The notes below the pieces were generated by a model that did no database searches, had not been told where the DNA came from, and saw nothing but the letters and a program-made list of their open reading frames with translations. A program made the position numbers and the translations under genes. From Umezawaea beigongshangensis (GTDB lineage: Bacteria; Actinomycetota; Actinomycetes; Mycobacteriales; Pseudonocardiaceae), in the NCBI RefSeq assembly GCF_016464305.1, contig NZ_JAEIOJ010000001.1, positions 890,685 to 954,684 of the forward strand: a stretch of DNA of 64,000 bases, given 5' to 3'. Each line of letters begins with the position of its first letter. The stretch's first letter is position 1. Below, piece after piece: positions 1 to 8,073 of this stretch.

Positions 1-1
1 G

Positions 2-274
2 GAGGTCCTCGGCACCGAGGTGACCGATTCGGTGATCTCCATCGCCGTGGCCGGTGGCACGGAGGCCGGGGACGACCGGCAGATCGTCTCGGTCGACAGC
101 TCGGACGTCGTCGTGCTGCCCAGCCGGGGCAGGGCGGTGGCCCTCGTCGGCGTCAAGGACCTGATCGTCGTCGACACCGAGGACGCCGTGCTCGTGTGCA
201 AGCGGGACCGGGTGCAGGACATCAAGAAGGTCATCAGCGGACTGCGCGAGAACAACGCCGAGCGGTTCATCTGA
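2..274 (+). CDS. manC: mannose-1-phosphate guanylyltransferase, C-terminal end (partial)
   Basis: Only about the last 90 residues are present; the gene begins before the window and ends at TGA 272-274. The visible tail has the nucleotide-sugar pyrophosphorylase ending in which a segment VGVKDLIVVDTEDAVLV is followed by CKRDRVQDIKKVI, as in actinobacterial GDP-mannose pyrophosphorylases. The enzyme makes GDP-mannose from mannose-1-phosphate and GTP in the cytoplasm for mannosylated envelope glycans. It adjoins wbbL as in the M. tuberculosis Rv3264c-Rv3265c pair, but here the two genes are on opposite strands. Family assignment rests on the C-terminus only; a close relative such as a glucose-1-phosphate nucleotidyltransferase cannot be fully excluded. 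Confidence 0.75.
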   Translation, partial: EVLGTEVTDSVISIAVAGGTEAGDDRQIVSVDSSDVVVLPSRGRAVALVGVKDLIVVDTEDAVLVCKRDRVQDIKKVISGLRENNAERFI

Positions 275-717
275 CGGGTGATCCGCACGGCGGAACGACC
301 ACCGCCGAAATCGGGTGGAATCGCGAACGCGAATCGTCGTACCGATTCCTCGGCACCCGGCGGACGAACGCTCGGTCCACCGGTGGTGATCACGTGATCA
401 CCACCGCGCTCAGGGTGTCCGGCCCATTGCGCAGCGCGGTGGTCCAGTTCGTGAAAGCACCTCGCGAACTGCCGCGCGGAGCGGGCCGGGGCGGGTGCGG
501 CCGGGCAACCGCGGCCGGGGCGTTCGGCCACCGCGCCGATGCCGGAGGGACACGAGATCACCCGGTCCTCTTACCGGAGGCTGCCGTGGGTAATACTCTT
601 GCGGAGGAGCACCACGTCAGCAGGAGTCGACCGGCACGTCCGGTGTCGCGCCCGCTGGCGGGCGACGTAGCAACGCCGGCCCCTCAGCCGGCCTCAGGGA
701 ACGCAGGAGAGATCCGC
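275..717 (+). promoter_or_regulatory. 443-bp gap: promoter and possible structured leader before the Q-rich protein gene
   Basis: No gene is evident here. Besides the palindrome at 381-406, a promoter-like pair is present: TTACCG (571-576), 17 bp, then TACTCT (594-599), overlapping TAATAC. It would give a leader of about 110 nt before the ATG at 718. The leader contains two short stems: a 7-bp CGCCCGC/GCGGGCG hairpin (649-664) and a GCCGGC/GCCGGC pair (675-692). A Shine-Dalgarno AGGAGAG follows just before the start. I cannot match it to a known riboswitch class. Confidence 0.3.
381..406. terminator. 26-bp perfect palindrome downstream of manC
   Basis: A perfect palindrome with 13-bp arms; the inner half-arm is GGTGGTGATCAC. 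It lies about 107 bp after the manC stop in otherwise gene-free sequence. As RNA it would fold into a strong stem, so a terminator for manC is the simplest reading. With no spacer and no T-run it could equally be a dimeric operator site. Confidence 0.45.
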
Positions 718-1218
718 ATGGACCCCCGCGACCGGGCCGACGCAGTACTCGCCCGTGCCCGAGCACGCGGCCTGCACGTCGTCACGCCGGACAACATGAC
801 CTCGCCGATGGACTCGTCCGCGACGCAGCAGATCCCCAGGTCCGTCGTGGCCGCGGTGGACCCGCGCGGCCTCGACCCGGACTCCACGATGGTCCTGTCG
901 GCGCGGACCGCGGCCGGGCAGCCCCCGCAGGCGGCCCCGGCCCCCCAGCAGCCGGGCCAGCAGCAGCCGGGCCAGCAGCAGGCCGGTCAGCAGCAGCCGG
1001 GTCAACCGCAGCCCGTCAGGGCGCAGGCGCCCCAGCAGCAGCCGGGTCAGCCGCAGAAGCCCGCCGCGCCCCAGCGCAAGGAGCAGCCGGTGCAGGGGCT
1101 CGTGCCGACCGTGCAGCAGACCGACACCGGCCGGCCGAGCCTGTCGCAGCGGTTGAACGGGAGCGCGGAGCCGAACCGGCAGAACACGCTGTCCCAGCGC
1201 CTCAGCGGCGACGTGTGA
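718..1218 (+). CDS. conserved hypothetical protein with Pro/Gln-rich repeats
   Basis: 166 residues, ATG with AGGAGAG upstream. The first 75 residues are an ordinary charged region (MDPRDRADAVLARARARGL). The middle is low complexity with repeated PGQQQ units (roughly residues 78-120). The last 25 residues contain two copies of a short motif, SLSQRLNG and TLSQRLSG. There is no signal peptide or membrane segment, so the protein is probably cytoplasmic and largely disordered. I do not recognise a function. Its 3' end overlaps the convergent wbbL by 17 bp. The open frame extends upstream to 196, but that part lacks a start with a ribosome binding site. Confidence 0.7.
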   Translation: MDPRDRADAVLARARARGLHVVTPDNMTSPMDSSATQQIPRSVVAAVDPRGLDPDSTMVLSARTAAGQPPQAAPAPQQPGQQQPGQQQAGQQQPGQPQPVRAQAPQQQPGQPQKPAAPQRKEQPVQGLVPTVQQTDTGRPSLSQRLNGSAEPNRQNTLSQRLSGDV

Positions 1219-2068
1219 GCAGCTTCAGCCGCAGGCCGAGTCCGACGCGCAGTGCGAGCAGCAGCGGGGCCCACTGCGGCCCGCGGTGGCGGTCGGCGAG
1301 GTAGCGGTAGGCGCTGCTGTGGTGCGCGGCGAGCATCCTGGCCGACGAGCGGCCGGTGGAGTGACCGCCGATGTGCACGACCTCCGCGCCCGGCACGAAC
1401 ACGTTGAGCCAGCCCGCCCTGCCGAGCCGGTCGCCCAGGTCGACGTCCTCGAAGTACATGAAGTAGCGCGAGTCGAAGCCGTCGACCGAGTCGAACGCCT
1501 CGCGGCGCAGCAGCAGGCACGAGCCGGACAGCCAGCCGGCGGCGCGCTCGGCGACGACGGCCTTCTCCTGCCGGTACTCCCTGGTCCACGGGTTCGCGGG
1601 CCACACCTTCGCGAACACGCCGTGGCCGATGCCGCGGCCCAGCGACGGCAGCAGCCGCGCCGACGGGTACACCTCGCCGTTCGGCTCCCTGATCAGCGGC
1701 CCGAACGCGCCCCCGCGGGGCCAGCGCCCGGCGGCCTCCAGCAGGGCGTCCAGCGAGCCGGGTCCCCACTCCAGGTCCGGGTTGGCCACCACGACCCAGC
1801 CGACGTCCGGTGGCAGGTCGGCGACGCCGCGGTTCGCCGCGCCGCCGTAGCCGAGGTTCTCCCCGGTCGGCAGGAACACCACGTCCTCGCGCTCGGCCGC
1901 GGCCCTCTCCGGGACGCCGTCGGTGGAGCCGTTGTCCGCCAGCACCACCCGCACCGGCCTGCTCGTGGCCTTGGCCAGCGTCTCCAGGAAGAGGTCGAGC
2001 GTCTCACCGGGCGAGTAGGTCACGGTCACGACCGCGAGGTCGTCGCCGTAGCGCTTCGGTTCCGTCAC
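1202..2068 (-). CDS. wbbL: rhamnosyltransferase WbbL (GT2 family)
   Basis: 288 residues, GTG start. Family GT2: the nucleotide-binding segment ADNGSTDG is near residue 45, NPDLEW serves as the metal/sugar-nucleotide motif near residue 95, and the acceptor region GFDSRYFMYFEDVDLGDRL lies near residue 200. In mycobacteria WbbL transfers L-rhamnose from dTDP-rhamnose to decaprenyl-PP-GlcNAc, building the linker between peptidoglycan and arabinogalactan on the cytoplasmic membrane face. Neighbouring rmlD and rmlB supply the donor. It is the last gene of a minus-strand run with two GT4 genes. Specificity is inferred from similarity and synteny. Confidence 0.85.
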   Translation of the reverse strand: MTEPKRYGDDLAVVTVTYSPGETLDLFLETLAKATSRPVRVVLADNGSTDGVPERAAAEREDVVFLPTGENLGYGGAANRGVADLPPDVGWVVVANPDLEWGPGSLDALLEAAGRWPRGGAFGPLIREPNGEVYPSARLLPSLGRGIGHGVFAKVWPANPWTREYRQEKAVVAERAAGWLSGSCLLLRREAFDSVDGFDSRYFMYFEDVDLGDRLGRAGWLNVFVPGAEVVHIGGHSTGRSSARMLAAHHSSAYRYLADRHRGPQWAPLLLALRVGLGLRLKLLTRRR

Positions 2069-2138
2069 GGTGGCACATTGTGCACGCTCGGGCGTGGCCG
2101 TGGTGCACGTGGTGATCGACCGCGACCGGCCGTCGCGC

Positions 2139-3290
2139 TCAGCGCCGGCGGGCCTGCCGGGTCACGGCGCGCGCGTAGGCCAGGCGGTGCTCCTGAGCGC
2201 TCGTCGCCCAGGAGAACTCCTTGGCGCGGGCCTCCGCGGCGGTGGCGAGGGCCGTCCGCCGGGCGGGGTCGTCCAGCAGGTCGGTCAGCGCCGCGGCGAT
2301 GTCACCCGCGCCCACCCCGCAGTACGCCACGGCGTCCCCGCCGACCTCGGGCAGGCTCAGGCGGCGGGTGGTGAGCACGCTGGCGCCGCACGCCATCGCC
2401 TCCAGCACCGGCAGGCCGAAGCCCTCGCCGAGACTGGGGTAGGCCACCAGCTCGGCACCGCCGAGGAACCCCGCGAGCTGGTCGAACGGCACGTAACCGG
2501 CGCGCAGGACGCGGATGCGGTGCGGGACGGCGTCGAGCGCGTGCTCGACCTGACCGTCCCAGCCGGGCTGCCCGGCGAGGACGAGCGCGGGCGCGTCGGC
2601 CCTGCCGCGGCACGCCTGCGCGAAACCGCGGATCAGCGCGGGCACGTTCTTGCGGGGCTCCAGCGCGCCGAGGAACGCCACGTACGGCGTGCGGCCGAGC
2701 CCGAGCGTGCGGCGGACCTCGGCGACCTCCTCCGCCGTCGGCGGGTGGAAGCGGTCGGTGTCCACGCCGTGCTGGGCGATGTGCAGCGCGCGCGGGTCGG
2801 CCCGCGCGACGCGCGCGAGCTCGCCGGCGGTCGCGCGGCTGGGCACGACGCACAGCGCGGCCCTGGCCAGCGACGCGCGGGTCCACGCGCGGAAGAAGCG
2901 GGCCTTCACCGAGGAGTGCAGGACCGGGTCGGTGAAGAACGTGGCGTCGTGCAGGGTGACGACCGTCGGGACCGGCGAGGCCAGCGGCATCGTGTAGTGC
3001 GGCGAGTGCAGCACGTCCACGCCGAGCCTGCGCACGATGCGCGGCAGCGTCGTCTGCTCCCAGCTGAGCCGCGCGGTGCGGGTGGCGACCGAGTCCGAGG
3101 CGACGAGCACCCGCGAGTTCGGCGCGATCCTCGTGTAGAGGTCGGCGTCCCTGGACTGGCAGACGACCGCGATCCGGGCGCCGTCCGCGTCCAGCGCACC
3201 GACCAGGGAGTCGACGTACCTGCCGACCCCGCCACGATCGGTGGGTACCGCGGTGGCGTCGATCAGCACGCTCGGTTCGACGGAGGGCAC
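2139..3290 (-). CDS. glycosyltransferase family 4
   Basis: About 383 residues if the GTG at 3290 is used. A GTG at 3269 would also work, and neither has a clear ribosome binding site. The GT-B fold is recognisable: an N-terminal acceptor domain opening with a GVGRY motif, then a Rossmann half with LGALEPRKN and the donor-phosphate signature PSLGEGFGLPVLEAMACG. It probably adds a sugar to a lipid-linked or surface glycan at the cytoplasmic membrane; donor and acceptor are unknown. It follows a second GT4 gene by about 60 bp and precedes wbbL by 70 bp on the same strand, suggesting one transcript. The open frame runs far upstream, antisense to other sequence, and that part is not counted. Confidence 0.85.
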   Translation of the reverse strand: MPSVEPSVLIDATAVPTDRGGVGRYVDSLVGALDADGARIAVVCQSRDADLYTRIAPNSRVLVASDSVATRTARLSWEQTTLPRIVRRLGVDVLHSPHYTMPLASPVPTVVTLHDATFFTDPVLHSSVKARFFRAWTRASLARAALCVVPSRATAGELARVARADPRALHIAQHGVDTDRFHPPTAEEVAEVRRTLGLGRTPYVAFLGALEPRKNVPALIRGFAQACRGRADAPALVLAGQPGWDGQVEHALDAVPHRIRVLRAGYVPFDQLAGFLGGAELVAYPSLGEGFGLPVLEAMACGASVLTTRRLSLPEVGGDAVAYCGVGAGDIAAALTDLLDDPARRTALATAAEARAKEFSWATSAQEHRLAYARAVTRQARRR

Positions 3291-3349
3291 GGGGACAGAG
3301 GGTACTGCGGCGGAGACGCGATCTGGCCCGGATCGGCGGACGCGGCTGT

Positions 3350-4429
3350 CTACCGGATCACACCCGCGTGCAGGTCCCACACCCGTGCCGCGGCATCCGC
3401 CCAGCTGAACTCCGCCGCCCTGCGCCGCCCCGCCGCGACCGCCCGCGCGGCCCGCTCGGGGTCCGCCAGCAGACCGCGCAGCCCGGCCGCCAGCGCGGCG
3501 GCGTCCCCGCGCGGCACGACCACCCCGGCGCCCCCGGCGACCTCGGTCAGCGCGGGAGCGTCGGAGTGCACGACCGGCACGCCCGCGGCCATCGCCTCCA
3601 GCACGGGCAGCCCGAAGCCCTCGGCGAGGCTGGGCGCGGCGAGCACCGTCGCGCGGTGCAGGACGGTCGCCAGCTCGGCGTCGTCCAGCCGCCCCAGCAG
3701 GCGCAGCCGCTCCGGGGGCAGTCCGTGCTCGGCGGCGACGGCCCGCAGGTCGACCCCGCCCCACCCGGCCGGGCCCACGACCACGAGCGGCTCGGTCAGC
3801 TCCGCCATCGCGCGCACCAGCACGTCCAGGCCCTTGCGGGGTTCGACGGTGCCGATCGCGAGCACGTACCGGTCGGGCAGGCCGGGCACGTCGGCGCGGT
3901 CCCCGGCCAGCGCGGCCGACGGCCCGTGCCCGACGACGTGCAGCCCGGCCGGGCCCGGCGCGTGCAGCAGCAGCTCCCGCGCGACGGCCGCGGTGGGCAC
4001 GACGACCGCGTTCGCGGCGCGCACGGCCCGGCCGATCGCCCTGCGGTGCCAGGCGACGCCGCGCGGCGTGAGGGTCTCCGGGTGCGTCCACGGCACGGTG
4101 TCGTGGACCGTCACGACCAGGGTGCGCCCGCGCTTCGCCGGTGGGGCCAGCGGTGTCGGGGCGTGCACCGAGTCGCCGCCCGGCCACAGCGGCACCCCGT
4201 GGTCCCAGGCGGCGATCAGGGCGCGGCGCGGCAGCGGCAGCACGCGCGGTCCCTCGACACCGGGTATCCGCGCGGCGTCGAGGTCGGCGTGCCTGCTCAC
4301 GACGCCGGTGACGGTCCAGCCCGGCGGCGCGCACCCGGCGAGCGCCGCCGCCAGCTCGGCCGTGTAGCGGCCCGTGCCTCCCGGCACGGGGGCGAGCAAC
4401 TGCTCGGTCAGCACTGCGAGCTCCGGCAC
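3350..4429 (-). CDS. glycosyltransferase family 4
   Basis: 359 residues, GTG start. A GT4 enzyme with N-terminal GGTGRY, central IGTVEPRKGLDVLV, and EGFGLPVLEAMAAGVPVV containing the conserved E-x7-E donor-binding motif. It is paralogous to the next gene downstream. The start codon faces that of a divergent GT2 gene only 20 bp away, leaving almost no room for separate promoters with 5' leaders. The sugar transferred is unknown; the context is cell-envelope glycan assembly with dTDP-rhamnose synthesis. Confidence 0.88.
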   Translation of the reverse strand: MPELAVLTEQLLAPVPGGTGRYTAELAAALAGCAPPGWTVTGVVSRHADLDAARIPGVEGPRVLPLPRRALIAAWDHGVPLWPGGDSVHAPTPLAPPAKRGRTLVVTVHDTVPWTHPETLTPRGVAWHRRAIGRAVRAANAVVVPTAAVARELLLHAPGPAGLHVVGHGPSAALAGDRADVPGLPDRYVLAIGTVEPRKGLDVLVRAMAELTEPLVVVGPAGWGGVDLRAVAAEHGLPPERLRLLGRLDDAELATVLHRATVLAAPSLAEGFGLPVLEAMAAGVPVVHSDAPALTEVAGGAGVVVPRGDAAALAAGLRGLLADPERAARAVAAGRRRAAEFSWADAAARVWDLHAGVIR

Positions 4430-4449
4430 GTGCCGTACCGTCTCACGCC

Positions 4450-5385
4450 GTGTCGATCGTCAGCACGGTGGTGGTCGTGACGTGGCGCGGGCGCGAGCAC
4501 GTGACGGCCTGCCTGGACGCCCTCGCCGCCCAGCGGCGACCGCACGAGGTGATCGTCCTGGACAACGCCTCGGACGACGGCACCGCCGAGCTGATCGCCG
4601 CGCACCCCGGCACGCCGCGCGTGCTGCGGCTGCCGCGCAACGCCGGGTACGCGGGCGGGCTGGCCGCGGCGCTGCCCCTGGTGCGCACCCCGTACGTGGC
4701 GTGGCTCAACGACGACGCGGTGCCGGAGCCGGACTGGCTCGGCGCGCTGGAGGACGCCCTCGACGGCGACCCCGGCGCGGCGGCGGCCACCTCGTCGGTG
4801 CTGCTGACCGACGGCTCGACGCAGTCCGTCGGCGTCGCGCTGACGGCGGACGGGCACGGCGTGGACCTGCTGGTCGCGGGCCGCGACGTCTTCGGCTTCT
4901 GCGGCGGGGCCGCGCTCGTGCGGACCGCGGAGCTGGCGGCGGCCGGCGGCGTGCCGTCGGGGTTCTTCTGCTACTACGAGGACACCGACACGGCGTGGCG
5001 GCTGCGGCTGGCCGGGCACCGGGTGATCTCGGTCGGCCCGGCGCGGGTGCGGCACCGGCACGGCGCCAGCACGCGGCCCGGTTCGGCGCCGTTCCACCTC
5101 TGGAACGAGCGGAACCGGCTGCTGATGCTGCTGCGCTGCGCGCCGGTGACCGTGACGCTGGCCCAGCTCGCGCGGTTCGCGCTGATCACCGCGGCGCTGC
5201 CGGTGCGGCGGCTGCGCGGCGCCGCGGTGCCCGACGCGGCCAACTTCCGGCTCGGCCTGCGGCTGCGGGTGCTCGCCGAGGTCGGGCTGCGCTCCCCCGC
5301 CGCGGTGGCGCAGCGCTGGGTGATCGGCCGCCGCTCGACCGTGTCACGCGGTGCGGTGTGGCGCGCGTGGGCCGGTCGCCGGTGA
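4450..5385 (+). CDS. glycosyltransferase family 2 (rhamnosyltransferase-like)
   Basis: 311 residues, GTG start without a Shine-Dalgarno. A TACCGT -10 box 8 nt upstream suggests a leaderless mRNA. It is a GT2 inverting transferase: VLDNASDDGT near residue 37, AWLNDDAVPEPDW near residue 80, and CYYEDTDTAWRLRLAG around residue 175. It resembles WbbL-type rhamnosyltransferases, which fits the rml genes nearby, but donor specificity cannot be read from the sequence. It is likely cytoplasmic-membrane associated through its basic, hydrophobic C-terminal third. Confidence 0.87.
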   Translation: MSIVSTVVVVTWRGREHVTACLDALAAQRRPHEVIVLDNASDDGTAELIAAHPGTPRVLRLPRNAGYAGGLAAALPLVRTPYVAWLNDDAVPEPDWLGALEDALDGDPGAAAATSSVLLTDGSTQSVGVALTADGHGVDLLVAGRDVFGFCGGAALVRTAELAAAGGVPSGFFCYYEDTDTAWRLRLAGHRVISVGPARVRHRHGASTRPGSAPFHLWNERNRLLMLLRCAPVTVTLAQLARFALITAALPVRRLRGAAVPDAANFRLGLRLRVLAEVGLRSPAAVAQRWVIGRRSTVSRGAVWRAWAGRR

Positions 5386-5550
5386 CCGGGAGCGCGCCCC
5401 GGCCCGCACTGCTCCGACCGGCCCCGGCACGGCCGCCGGGTGGCGTTCACCACTCGATCCGTCCGCACGCCAGATCCGGTCCCCACAGCGGAGAGTGATG
5501 GTGCAGGGTTAACCCCAACCCTGTGATCGACGTCCGAGGAGAGATTCCGA

Positions 5551-8073
5551 GTGCGGGAACCCGCTGCGCAGCCCCTGGTGTCGGTCGTCGTGGTGAACTA
5601 CCGCGGGGCCGAGGACACGGTGACGTGCCTGCGCTCCCTCACCGAGGAGCTGGCCTACCCGGCCGACCGCCTCCAGCTGATCTGCGTGGAGAACGGCTCC
5701 GGCGACGGCAGCGCCGAGCGGATCCGCCGCGCCGTTCCCGGTGTGCTCGTGGTCGAGTCCGCGGTCAACCTGGGCTTCGCCGGGGGCTGCAACCTGGGGG
5801 CCGAGCACGCGGACGGCACCGTGCTCGCGTTCCTCAACAACGACGCCCGCGCGCATCCCGACTGGGTCTCCTCCGCCGTGCGGGTGCTGCGCGAGGACCC
5901 CACGGTCGGCGCGGTGGCGAGCAAGGTCCTCGACTGGGACGGCGAGAACGTCGACTTCGTCGACGCGGGCCTGACCTGGTTCGGCATGGGCTACAAGCGG
6001 CACGCGGGGTCCCCCGACGACGGCAGCCACGAGGCGCCGCGCGACGTGCTGTTCGCCACCGGATCGGCGATGTTCGTGCGCGCCTCCCTGTACCGCGAGC
6101 TGGGCGGCTTCGACGAGCGCTTCTTCATGTTCTACGAGGACGTCGACCTGGGCTGGCGGCTGAACCTGCGCGGCTGGCGCGTCCGCTACGAGCCGACGTC
6201 GCTGACCCACCACCGCCACCACGCGTCGATGACGTCCGTGCACTCCAGCCGCGAGCTGTACCTGCTGGAGCGCAACGCCCTCGCCGCGCTCTACAAGAAC
6301 CTCTCCGACGAGACGCTGGCGAAGGTGCTGCCCGCCGCGCTGGCGCTGGCCGTGCGCCGAGCCACCGCGCGCGGGGAGATCGACCCCACCCAGCTGGAGA
6401 TCACCCGCCGGCCCGCCGACCCGGCGGAGGACGACGCTCCGGTGCCCGTGCCGCGCGACGCGCTCGCCGGGTTCCTCGCCATCGACCAGTTCGTCGAGCT
6501 GCTGCCCTCGCTGGCCGCGTCCCGCGCACGCGAGCAGGCCGCGCGGCTGCGCACCGACACCGACCTCGTCCCGCTGATGCGCAAGGCGATGGAGCCCGCC
6601 TACCCGCTCCCGCGCTACCTCGCGGCGCACGACGTGCTGGTGGACGTGTTCGGCCTCCAGGAGGCGTTCGGACGGCCGCGCCGCATCCTGGTCGTCACCG
6701 GCGACGCGATCTCCGAGCGCATGGCGGGCCCGGCGATCCGCGCGTGGCACACCGCCGAGGTGCTGTCGGTGGAGCACGACGTGCGGCTCGTCACGACGAA
6801 CCCGCTGTGCGCGCCGCCCGCGTCGTCGTTCCCGGTGGAGCGCGCGAAGGCCCGCGACCTGACGCCGCACGTGGCCTGGGCCGACGTGGTCGTGCTCCAG
6901 GGCCACGGGCTGGAGCTGATGCCGGAGCTGAAGCAGCGCACGTCCACCAAGATCGTGGTCTGCGACGTGTACGACCCGATGCACCTGGAACTGCTGGAAC
7001 AGGGCAAGGACGCCACCGACGAGCAGCGCGGGCTGGACCTGGAGGGCGTCACGCGCGTCCTCAACACCCAGCTGCGCCGCGGTGACTTCTTCCTGTGCGC
7101 CTCGGAGCGGCAGCGGCACTTCTGGCTCGGCCACCTCGCGTCGCTGGGCCGCCTCACCCCGGCCCTCTACGACGACGACCCGACGGTCCGCTCGCTGCTC
7201 GCCGTCGTGCCGTTCGGCCTGCCCGGCGCACCGGCGCAGCGCACCGCGCCCGCGATCAAGGACGTGGTGCCGGGCATCTCGGCGAGCGACAAGGTCGTGC
7301 TGTGGGCCGGTGGCGTCTACAGCTGGTTCGACCCGCTGACGCTGGTGCGCGCCGTGGGGAAGCTGGCCACGCGGCGGCCCGAGGTGAAGCTGTTCTTCCT
7401 GGGGATGAAGCACCCCAACCCCGAGGTGCCCGACATGGACGTCGCCGGGCGGACCAGGGTTCTCGCCGAGCAGCTCGACCTGGTCGGGCGCAACGTCTTC
7501 TTCAACGAGACGTGGGTGCCCTACCGGCAGCGGCAGAACTGGCTGCTGGACGCCGACTGCGGCGTCACCACGCACTTCGACCACGCCGAGACGACGTTCG
7601 CGTTCCGCACGCGGGTGCTGGACTACCTGTGGGCCGGGCTGCCGATCGTCACCACCGACGGCGACTCGTTCGCCGACCTGGTGGAGCGGGAGCGCCTCGG
7701 CGTCGTCGTGCCGCCGGAGGACCCCGACGCGCTGGCCGAGGCGATGGAGCGCGTGCTGTACGACGAGGAGTTCGCGCGCGGGTGCCGCGAGCGGATCGCG
7801 CGCGTCCGCGAGCGCTTCACCTGGGAGACGGTCCTCGCGCCGCTGGTGGAGTTCTGCCGCAACCCGCGCCCGGCGGCCGACCGGCTGCCCGGTTCCGCGC
7901 CGCTGGTGGGCAACGCGCCGCTGTCCTCGCGCGACAAGATCCAGCGCGACCTCAACCTGGTCAGGGAGTACCTGGACGCGGGCGGCCCGACCGAGCTGGC
8001 CAAGCGCGCCACGGGCCGGTTGCGCCGGATCGCGTCCACGACGCTGCGCGGAGGTGCGAATGGCCAGTCGTGA
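5551..8073 (+). CDS. two-domain glycosyltransferase (GT2-GT4 fusion)
   Basis: 840 residues, GTG start with GAGGAGA upstream. Residues about 8-240 form a GT2 domain (VVNYRGAEDTV, ENGSGDGS, FLNNDARAHPDW, FMFYEDVDLGWRL). A helical linker follows. Residues about 400-790 form a GT-B/GT4-like domain (RRILVVTGDAISERMAGPAIR, LWAGGVYSWFDP, FRTRVLDYLWAGLPIV). The usual EGFGLPVLEA signature is replaced by AFRTRVLDYLWAGLP, typical of GT4 relatives acting in polysaccharide assembly. Two activities in one chain suggest consecutive sugar additions. The next GT4 gene overlaps its end by 14 bp, so the two are translationally coupled. Confidence 0.87.
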   Translation: MREPAAQPLVSVVVVNYRGAEDTVTCLRSLTEELAYPADRLQLICVENGSGDGSAERIRRAVPGVLVVESAVNLGFAGGCNLGAEHADGTVLAFLNNDARAHPDWVSSAVRVLREDPTVGAVASKVLDWDGENVDFVDAGLTWFGMGYKRHAGSPDDGSHEAPRDVLFATGSAMFVRASLYRELGGFDERFFMFYEDVDLGWRLNLRGWRVRYEPTSLTHHRHHASMTSVHSSRELYLLERNALAALYKNLSDETLAKVLPAALALAVRRATARGEIDPTQLEITRRPADPAEDDAPVPVPRDALAGFLAIDQFVELLPSLAASRAREQAARLRTDTDLVPLMRKAMEPAYPLPRYLAAHDVLVDVFGLQEAFGRPRRILVVTGDAISERMAGPAIRAWHTAEVLSVEHDVRLVTTNPLCAPPASSFPVERAKARDLTPHVAWADVVVLQGHGLELMPELKQRTSTKIVVCDVYDPMHLELLEQGKDATDEQRGLDLEGVTRVLNTQLRRGDFFLCASERQRHFWLGHLASLGRLTPALYDDDPTVRSLLAVVPFGLPGAPAQRTAPAIKDVVPGISASDKVVLWAGGVYSWFDPLTLVRAVGKLATRRPEVKLFFLGMKHPNPEVPDMDVAGRTRVLAEQLDLVGRNVFFNETWVPYRQRQNWLLDADCGVTTHFDHAETTFAFRTRVLDYLWAGLPIVTTDGDSFADLVERERLGVVVPPEDPDALAEAMERVLYDEEFARGCRERIARVRERFTWETVLAPLVEFCRNPRPAADRLPGSAPLVGNAPLSSRDKIQRDLNLVREYLDAGGPTELAKRATGRLRRIASTTLRGGANGQS

